Shown: one piece after another, positions 55,809 to 64,000 of the stretch
Layout: each line of letters begins with the position of its first letter
Numbering within the stretch: the stretch's first letter is position 1
Assembly (NCBI GenBank): GCA_012934845.2
Contig: WNNJ02002427.1
Coordinates: 1 to 64,000 of the forward strand
DNA from: Pomphorhynchus laevis
Lineage: Eukaryota; Acanthocephala; Palaeacanthocephala; Echinorhynchida; Pomphorhynchidae
Direction: 5' to 3'
Length of the DNA: 64,000 bases
Program-made: the position numbers and the translations under genes
Notes under the pieces: generated by a model
What the model was told of the DNA's origin: nothing
Seen by the model: the letters and a program-made list of their open reading frames with translations, nothing else
Databases searched by the model: none

Positions 55809-58800
55809 GTAATAGTTTCTGCATTCTTTGCATCATTTATACTCAAATTTGCACTGTTTGTATTTTTTACCGGTAGTTTTTCAATCCGATAATTTTACAT
55901 CGAGAAGGATTTTTAAGTATCCAGTCTGTTGTATGTTTGATATATTTGCTCTTACAACTTTTTATTTTTTAAGTTTCATATAATCCAACGAAACATTCGT
56001 AATTTGCTAATTCGGACAGTAACAACTTGAAAATTCAATTCAAACTTTTTAATTTAAAACGGTTATTCTTTCAATTGTTGTTTTCTTGTGTTATCGTGTT
56101 TGCCTAGCAAACTGCGTTATCGTCAGGTACATTAACAATCCAGTGTAAATACTGAATTATTTTACGTTCGATCTACAAAGTATTTATAGTACTCGTTAAT
56201 ATATGAATGTTATTTTGAATAATATTATTATTTTAAAAATTGTTTTCTTATCGATGAACTTTTGGTTCTTTCAACTTTTGTCTAATCGGAAGATCATTTC
56301 GTATTTACATTAATTTTACAAATAATCCATTAATTAATTTTAATTAGCAATTATTAATTAAAAATTAATTTCTTATTTAATAATTAACATATGAAAATCA
56401 TTACGAACAACCGCAAATTGAGAAAAATGCCTTGTAATTGATATTATTTGATTATTCACGTAATTTAATTAGAATTAAATTAATATTCTTAAATTAAATT
56501 ATTATAGTTCTAACTAACGATTTCTAAGCACAGGTTACTTATCATCAACTGAAAATTAATTTAAATGCGTTGTAATTGATATTATTTGATTACATCTCCG
56601 TTGACCAATTGTTATTGAACGAAATAGATATTTACGATTTATCCATGCATTGGTATATTTTTCCGTTAGTTACAACAAAGATTTTCAATTTCACGCAATC
56701 GAAAATACCTTAAACGTTTGCAAACCGTTAATACTGCTTTAGTGAATCGGCAGTTTACTATTTTCAAATATTTGAAGTTGTAAGATCTTTGTTTTAAGAG
56801 CCACATTTTGGCAGCACGGACAGTTTCGAATTTACTCCGCAGCTCCCTTGGTCCCAAAGGTATGTTTACATTGCTTTTTTTATTATTAAAGAAATTCTCT
56901 CAGGCTTGGATAAGATACTGGTTTCGCCAGATGGTGACGTTATTGTCACTAACGACGGTGCTACGATATTAGAGGGGCTTGATGTTGACAACGAAATTGC
57001 AAAATTGATGATCCAACTGTCGAAATCTATGGATGACGAAGTTGGTGATGGTACAACTGGAGTTGTTGTTCTTGCCGGGGCACTACTCGAACAGGCTGAG
57101 TCATTGCTTGATAAAGGGCTGCATCCTACCAGAATTGCAGACGGATTTGAGCAGGCCGCGTTACATGCAGCAAACTATCTTGAAAAGCAAGTTGCAACGC
57201 AAACTGATAACATCGATAGAGAATGGTTTATCAAATGCGCAATGACTTCGCTTGGTTCTAAAGTTGTTAATCGTGTACACCGTCAACTAGCTGAAATCGC
57301 CGTTGATGCAGTTTTAAGTGTCGCGGATTTAGAAAGAAAGGATGTTGATTTTGAATTGATTAAAATTGAGGGCAAAACCGGGGGCACCCTTGAAGATACA
57401 ATGCTTATTAAAGGTGTGCTTGTTGATAAAGATTTTTCACACCCACAGATGCCAAAGGTTAGTTGTTTTTTTAAATTCTGCTTTTCCTATTGATTTACAA
57501 TTTCAAAACAAATAGGAAGTGCGTGATGCTCATATTGCGATTTTAACTTGCCCGTTCGAACCACCAAAACCGAAGACCAAACATAAGCTCGATGTAACTT
57601 GTGCTAGTGATTATGAGAAACTGTACGAGTATGAAGTTGAAAAATTTGAAGAAATGATTCAAAAGGTAAAATGACACAAACTTTAAGTAATTAATTCCTA
57701 TCTATATAGGAATTAAATAAAAACAATCTATTATTTATAAAATATTAATTTTTATTCTTTTATCGATGAAATATTTAAATTATTTAAATATTTAATTATT
57801 TAATTTAAAACTAAATATTTTACTAAAAATATTTTGGTATTGAAACTATTAGGTTACAGTTACAATGCTAACTTTTCCACTTTTTTTTATCATGTCTGGA
57901 AAATTATTGTCTGGACTATATACAATACTTTGATTACAAAATGTTTCTCTTTCTTTAAACTTCGTTTCTTGCCATATGCTGATCTAGAATGATAAATCGA
58001 CTATTCGTCAAAATAGTTGATTATTGACTTTAAAATCATTTAAATAATTTAATAGACATAAATTGTATCAATTGAAAAGGTAATCGGAATCAACAAAATA
58101 TTGTAAAAAATAAATCAAATTCTTAAGCTAAAATTTTTGATGGATAATAAATAATATACTTTGTATTAGAATAATATACCCTGGATAACCAAATTTCATC
58201 AGAGTAAATACGTCATTATCGTGTATTTTGCCCAGATGCTATGTTGGGTCAAGGAGTTAGGGGCCGAAACCTGATAAAGAGCAGTTCCTCCTGATGACCT
58301 CTAATTATTATTATGATACATAGTTTGCTATTTATTAGTCAATTCAAAAAAGATAATTTTTTTAAAAGTATTATGTTAAATATTAACTTGATTTAAATTA
58401 TATAAAATTTTATATAACAATTATTTATTATTTATAATCATTTAATTATTTATCATTTAATTATTTAATTTTTATTTAGCATTATTTTTTAGTTATGAAT
58501 AGTATACAATATTTAGAATAATTTAGCTGATCTAATTGCTCATAAATTTGCCAGTTCTTTTCATACTATGACAATTGCTGCATATATTTTTTTATACGAA
58601 AAACTTAAACGGTATGTTGTGACATTTTTGTTTATTGCACAATGCCTAGTAAATTTAAATCATTTTTAAATCGAACCTAAAGTATGCATAGGATCCAGCT
58701 ATACTTGATTTAAAAATACAGTTATTTTTATATCGTTGTCTAGGTTAGATTATTCAGGATGGTAATTGAAAACGTAATTTATTTATTTTGATTTCTCTTT

Positions 58801-61800
58801 ATCTATTTGTGTTAAGATCAAGAGATCTTTTTTGTACTTTACTTGTCTGAATTTGGTTTCGATTTGTTTTAACAAGTAACTAGAAAGATTTAAAGATCTC
58901 TTGACAAATGTATGTTTAAAAATATGCTTACATAAAATGCTCAAAAATTTCAAAAATTATTAAAAAGTTCAAAAATTTAATATTATCTTGAAAAGTTAAA
59001 AATATCTAATTTTATCATTTAAATTTAAAATGCCCTCAATTGTTTAAAGTAGTTGTATCTGCAATTAAGATTAAAAATGCTGGCGCAAATCTAGTTATTT
59101 GTCAATGGGGCTTTGATGACGAAGCAAATTACCTGCTCAAAAAGAATGAACTTCCTGCAGTTCGATGGGTCGGTGGTCCGGAAATCGAGCTGATTGCTAT
59201 CGCTACAGGTGGTAGAATAGTTCCAAGATTTGAAGAACTTAGCAACAAAAAGTTGGGTAAAGCAGGGATTGTAAGAGAAATTACCTTCGGAACAACGTCT
59301 GAGCGAATGATTGTAATTGAGCAATGCCATAATCCAAAAGCTGTTACGATCCTAGTTCGAGGAGGTAGCAAAATGGTAAGCCAGCTTTGTTTGTTTCAAT
59401 TCTTTTACGAATTGGAGATTTAGGTATATTTTAAATATTAAAATAATTAAACAAATGAATATAAAAATAATTAAATAATTAAATATTAAATTAAATAAAT
59501 GAATATAAAATTTATATAATATATAGTTAGTATTTCTATTAAATAGTCAATTAAATGAACAATTAAATGTAATTCTATAAATTTTAAACGAAATTGATTG
59601 ATACAATTGAATTAATAAGTCAACAAATTTGCTGACTAAATTTAAATTAAAAAATATTAATTTTTAAAATAAAGTTTTAACTAATCAAGTGATAATAATT
59701 ATTTTTTAATACAATAAATTGCGATTATTTAAGATTACAAGTTGATTTTAATCTTGTAATTATTGAATACAAGGAGCTGTAAAGTAACTCTATGTGACTT
59801 GTATATTTTTCAAATTTTGATCAAATTATGAATAAAGATATAAAAATATGTGAACGCATAATGTCTCTTGTTTTTATCTAACTGCCAATCCATCAGAGTA
59901 ATTGCAATGATTTCGAAGAAATAGTGTATTGAAGAAATAGTGTATTCTTTTGTTCTATTGGTCTCATGCGAATATGCAGGACCATTTGCCTATGTTTTTC
60001 AACAGGTTCTGTATGAACATTTGTATTTCTCATGATAAAGCCATTTTATTTTCTAAATTATATTTCTTCATTTCAAATATTAGAGAAATCATCATTTTTA
60101 TTCTTTAATTTATCCAAATCCAAAAACGAAGAATTAGTTTAACTCGATAGTATTTCATAAAGTGATCAAGGACTTTTCTGAGGATAAAAAATAAATCTCA
60201 AATTTAGTCTAATGAAATCATACGTGAATGAGGATCAGAATTAAAATTATTTTAATAAAAAAATAATTTATTAATAATAAATTAATAATAAATATATAAT
60301 TAATAATAAATTATAATAAATAATTAATAATAAATTATTATAAATTAATAATGATTATTATTAATTTTTTAATTATATATTTTTTTAATATAAAAATATT
60401 ATTTACAAATTATAGTTACCTTCAAATGGGTCTTATAAATGTCAGAATATAATATTTTTGTCCCTATATCTTCGTTATAATCCTTATTACTCAGTTGTGA
60501 TTGATACTTTTGTAATTTCTCCTCCTTGACGTTATAGACACTGATTTTGCTATAGATATCGAAATGTTTGTTCTTATTCTTCTTATGCAGTCATCATACC
60601 TATCTACGTTTTTTTTCTGGTAATCTAGTGGCAATCCGCTTAATCACACTGTTTGCTACAGGAGCTATTCCTCCAACTGTCGAGAAAATCATCGGGTGGA
60701 ATGCCGCTTGCTCAATTCTTGTAATTCTTTCTCCGTACTTTGCGTTTTTTCGTCTTTCATGATGTGTAAATGGATCAGTCATGCGCTCTAAGGAATATGA
60801 AGGTGATAAATTGTTGAAGACACACACGTTCATATGGTACCGCCCTTAGATATTCCCATATAGCCCATTGCAACAAATATCAGCTATGGCGTCTCTATCT
60901 TTCGTATTAGTCGATCTGTCAAAATATATAGAATGCGGAACTGGCTGTAATATAGGTTCCTTCGTCACCAGTTTACAGATCCCGTTTAACGGTTTGATAA
61001 TTTCATCGACGACTATATTATGTCTAATGTAATTGAGACCTTCACATTTACACGACAATGCATGTGTTACATTTAAATCCATACCACATGTGCAAAAGCC
61101 AGTTAGGGTTTTAGGCTCCCATGCATATCGCACTGCTATCGCATCTTTAAACTTTTGTGAGTTCAGAAGTCTGTTATTCGTATAAGTTCGTGAAGTAAGC
61201 CAAGCCGAGGCTCCTTTGACACTCGCGTTTCTTAATATTGTTCTAAGATCTCGTTCCGAGGAATCAATAATTTTGAGTTGATCCAGCTTTTGTTTAATCT
61301 TATTCAGATCATGCGGTTTTTTTGTGATATTTTTTGTTTATTACGTAGTTCGTTTCCTCTCAGTCCATCGATGCTTGGTTTGCACATCGAGTACGAAACT
61401 CGATATTCATTCTCGCCTTCCGCAGCAGGGTTCATTAATCCCAAACCTCCTAGGAAATATGGTAGATGAATTATTGATTTAGATTCTTCATTCATAGTTT
61501 CTATACCAAGTATCCGAGTAATTGTGTTTTGAAATAATTCATTTTCTAGAGGTTTAAACCATTCAATCTTTGTCTCGCATGTTCTCTTCAAATATGTCCA
61601 TTGGTGTTGGAAAACTCTATTTAACATAAGATACGCTGCAAAAGTATTCTCCGTAATTAGATCGTCTAGTTTTGACACGTCCGTCTTGAATTCTCTAATT
61701 TTTTCCTTCACTTGATGTTCAACATAGTTGTTCGTTCCGATGTAACTGCCTAGGTATTTGACTCCATCTGTTCGGATCTGTAATCCAGCTTCCTCAAAAA

Positions 61801-64000
61801 GATTTGTATCTCAAATATTTTCTCGTGTTAAAATTACACACTTTTCCGGATTTACGTTGTATCCGTAAGCTGGTCCATATCGTTTTACTAGCTTCCACAC
61901 CTTTACTAAATCTTCTGCCTTTCCTACGCAAGCAGCATCATTTGCATACCAACAGTGCTGAGCACTAGGAGAATTTCGTCTCAGCTTTTCGATAAACGGT
62001 AAAGACGCAGCAGCAAAGGCTGCCATCGATAGAGGATCTCCTTGAGTGAATCTTTCAGCTGACACCAAAGAGATCCCACCGACTGTTAACTGTATTGGCT
62101 TTGCGTATGTATTATTCATAATTATACTCAAAGACGGGCAGATGTACTTCATATTTTCGAGGGTGAGCGATCTATTAACAGAGTTAAAAGCGTTTCTGGC
62201 ATCCAGCAGAAGAAGGCAATTATCAGGGGAAGCTGAAAAGGAAGTTCGAACTGTGTGTAATTAATAATATTATAATTATTATAATAATTAATAATTATTA
62301 ATTATTATAAATTAATTAATTATTAATAACTTATTAATTATTATTAATTATTAATTATACGATTTATTATTAGTAATAAATTTATAATATATTACTATAA
62401 TAATTATTAATTATTAATATTAAATTTTAAATAATTATTGGTGAAGAAACCATAAACAGTATGTATATTTGAAGTGGGTTGAATTCCCGCTGTATGTTAT
62501 ATTTTGTAATAAATATTGTATATAAAAAATTATCTAAATTATTATTTTAATATTTAATTATTATTTTAATCAATTGGACTAAAACATTAAAGTAAAACTG
62601 AATATTTGTTTGGTATCTAATTGCAATTAAAATACTTTTAATACAATGATCTTAAATGAATTTACCCTTTAGCATCTTAATCTGATATTTGTTACTTTGA
62701 TTTAGATGGTGGATGAGTGTAAACGTGCTCTTCACGATGCCCTATGTGTCGTTCGAAATCTCGTAATAGACTCGAGAGTTGTGCCAGGCGGTGGAGCGTC
62801 CGAACTCTCTTGTGCTACTGCTGTTGAGAAGTACGCAAATACTGTATGTATCAAGTTCAATTATTTTTTGATTACAAAATATTTTAACACTCAAATCAAT
62901 TTTTTATTATTTAATATATGCCTTTTTATATCACAAAACTACACCGGAAACAACTTCTTTTCAAAGTTATATAATTGAAATAACACCACCTTGAATTCAA
63001 ATCATTTGAAATAAATTGTTCTTTCCTGAGCTAATATCTAAATATTAATAATATTTAGATATTAATAATATTAATATTAAATATTAATTAAAGAATTTAT
63101 CAATTCTTTAATTATTTTTATTTGTTTAGTTTGAGTTGGGAAAGCAAAGACAATGTGTAACAATTGACCCATCCCTAGTTTATCCTTAGGTAACGATAGA
63201 GTCAATTTAAAGATTTAAATTGGTGAATGTGGTAGCGCCAAGTCAATATAAAGATTTTATCTTGTATCAAATATTGATAGAATTTAATTTTAAGAATGAA
63301 AATAATTGTGGCTGAGCGGATAACCTGCTTTACACCCTTGTCAATAACAAATGGCTATGGTTATTTCAAACCACTAAATTATGATACACAGATGTTAAAA
63401 ATCGAAATATGCGGTTGTAATACGGCATCTAACATCACTAGAAAACGTCTTAGTATAAGTTTCCGAAATAGCTATCTATTCATCGAGTATTTAATTTTTA
63501 AAGCTTGTCCTCATGGGGCTTATCAGTAATGGAAAACCTTAAGTAATCAGATAATGTAAACGCCTTAATTTTTTATCTATTGTCTATCTACAATTTTCAT
63601 CTACAATGGTATAACAATCAGAAATTACTGATTAATGTGCTAATGTGCAGCAATTGATCACAAAATATTCTTGATTTCTAGTTTTTCTAGTTATTTATAT
63701 CGTAATAAATTTAATATTTTATATAATTTACGTAACTAAATTTATCTTTATAATATTATTGATGGAATTGGTTTCTAAATGTTGAAAAATCAAATATAAA
63801 TATCATTTTCACTATTTTACAATGTTACATTCTATTTAGATCTCTACATGCGAACAGGTTGCTGTTAGAGCGTTTGCTCGTGCATTGGAATCGATTCCAA
63901 TTGCATTAGCAGAGAATGCGGGATATTCGCCTATCGAGCATGTCTACGAAATAAAGGCTAAGCAGGAGCGAGAAGGCAATCCCAATCTTGGAATCGATGC
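55701..64000 (+). CDS. CCT5: T-complex protein 1 subunit epsilon, 3' end beyond the window
   Basis: Subunit of the cytosolic chaperonin TRiC/CCT, which folds actin, tubulin and other proteins using ATP. Exons: 55701-55808, 56799-56859, 56904-57457, 57516-57665, 59070-59375, 62706-62843, 63840-64000 and on. Phases agree and about 492 residues are encoded here; the family has about 540. Starts [20 protein letters not shown]. Nucleotide-site motifs are intact: [31 protein letters not shown] with the catalytic Asp, and GGGASELS. The epsilon signature [16 protein letters not shown] and the [11 protein letters not shown] segment fix the subunit. Introns are 44 and 58 bases or many hundreds; one (59376-62705) carries an antisense LINE. 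An AG splice acceptor lies two bases before the ATG. The protein is well conserved, unlike the upstream aminopeptidase. Confidence 0.97.
55809..56798. other. CCT5 intron 1
   Basis: AT-rich, no repeat family recognised. Confidence 0.5.
56799..56859 (+). CDS. CCT5: CCT5 exon 2
   Basis: 61 bases: [20 protein letters not shown] plus one base of the next Gly. AG at 56797-56798; GTATGT donor at 56860. Confidence 0.93.
56904..57457 (+). CDS. CCT5: CCT5 exon 3 (ATPase and apical start)
   Basis: 554 bases after a 44-base intron. Holds [60 protein letters not shown] and DFSHPQMPK. Confidence 0.97.
57516..57665 (+). CDS. CCT5: CCT5 exon 4 (apical domain)
   Basis: 50 codons after a 58-base intron. [20 protein letters not shown] is diagnostic for the epsilon subunit; ends EKFEEMIQK. 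Confidence 0.96.
57666..59069. other. CCT5 intron 4, with a GCCGAAAC repeat scrap
   Basis: At 58253-58305, GGGGCCGAAACCTGATAAAG is followed by CAGTTCCTCCTGATGACCTC. A related scrap lies on the minus strand at 37315-37355. Otherwise featureless. Confidence 0.5.
59070..59375 (+). CDS. CCT5: CCT5 exon 5 (apical to intermediate domain)
   Basis: 102 codons. The acceptor AATTAAG at 59063-59069 was chosen because it gives phase 0 and the exact spacing [20 protein letters not shown]. Ends ILVRGGSKM. Confidence 0.94.
59376..60559. other. CCT5 intron 5, AT-rich part
   Basis: Long TAATAATAAATTA simple repeats at 60240-60375; no gene. Confidence 0.5.
60560..62264 (-). mobile_element. R2-like-domain LINE, RT to C-terminus, inside CCT5 intron
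   Basis: Minus strand, in order: [14 protein letters not shown] motif A near 62215, [20 protein letters not shown] at about 62060, [17 protein letters not shown] (YADD-type box with N), [16 protein letters not shown], then [16 protein letters not shown] and [17 protein letters not shown] at 61640-61430. After that come [16 protein letters not shown] with HALSC and [10 protein letters not shown] (Cys/His knuckle, 61133-61000), [13 protein letters not shown], and [20 protein letters not shown] with [18 protein letters not shown] at 60760-60620. Most complete of the four copies here, with few breaks, so fairly recent. Confidence 0.85.
62265..62705. other. CCT5 intron 5, 3' part
   Basis: ATTATTAATTA simple sequence at 62265-62440. 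Confidence 0.5.
62706..62843 (+). CDS. CCT5: CCT5 exon 6
   Basis: 46 codons: [20 protein letters not shown], then [11 protein letters not shown], the second nucleotide-site loop. GTATGT donor at 62844. Confidence 0.95.
62844..63839. other. CCT5 intron 6
   Basis: AT-rich. A 77-codon open frame at 63296-63529 matches nothing I know. Confidence 0.5.
63840..64000 (+). CDS. CCT5: CCT5 exon 7, runs off the window
   Basis: 161 bases: [33 protein letters not shown], ending NPNLGIDA. About 48 more residues are expected beyond the edge. Confidence 0.95.
   Translation, partial: MSTCEQVAVRAFARALESIPIALAENAGYSPIEHVYEIKAKQEREGNPNLGID

Noticed and set aside
58253-58305. GCCGAAAC...CTGATGA segment as a full hammerhead
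   Set aside because: Both core parts are present but the flanking pairing is offset by two bases and no good stem III is seen; kept only as a repeat scrap.
63296-63529. 77-codon frame in a CCT5 intron
   Set aside because: No motif; lies wholly between two well-supported CCT5 exons.
1-64000. LTR retrotransposons, retroviral, Polinton or toxin genes
   Set aside because: No protease, integrase, capsid, envelope or toxin motif and no LTR pair recognised; all RT sequences fit LINE or Penelope-like classes.

Overview
The window is AT-rich DNA from an animal. It holds two conserved protein genes whose exons are cut by many introns, tRNA genes with eukaryotic secondary structure, and a large load of non-LTR retroelements. 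Introns range from 44-58 bases to several kilobases. The aminopeptidase is quite divergent, which suggests a fast-evolving invertebrate. I cannot name the phylum from this sequence alone.

Layout. From about 2.2 to 29.0 kb (+) lie the last 15 exons of a puromycin-sensitive-type M1 zinc aminopeptidase; the start is outside the window or unrecognised. Its introns contain a foldback repeat, an RTE-like LINE, a pair of near-identical 560-base inverted repeats, a tRNA-derived SINE pair, a Penelope-like element, a LINE 3' end, an array of tRNA-Pro genes and an R2-like LINE fragment. From 29 to 55.5 kb there is no clear host gene apart from tRNA-Arg and a possible cysteine-rich peptide. This stretch is a retroelement graveyard: a second Penelope-like fragment, a CR1-like LINE split by an inserted RTE element, a long intact LINE ORF1, a 5'-truncated LINE with an 82-base target duplication, and several CR1/L2/Jockey-like copies on both strands, one near full length. 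From 55.7 kb to the end (+) lies CCT5 (TCP-1 epsilon), with a LINE on the opposite strand in one intron and its last codons beyond the window.

The most interesting signals are structural. A dispersed repeat with four copies (two in an inverted pair) carries a hammerhead-ribozyme-like fold with covarying stem III. An unrelated hammerhead-like fold sits just after the stop codon of a LINE at 40.6 kb. Related stem-plus-GAAA motifs recur in Penelope-like and other repeats. The 560-base inverted repeats flank the single exon that carries the aminopeptidase zinc-binding motif. No LTR retrovirus, Polinton or viral gene was recognised.
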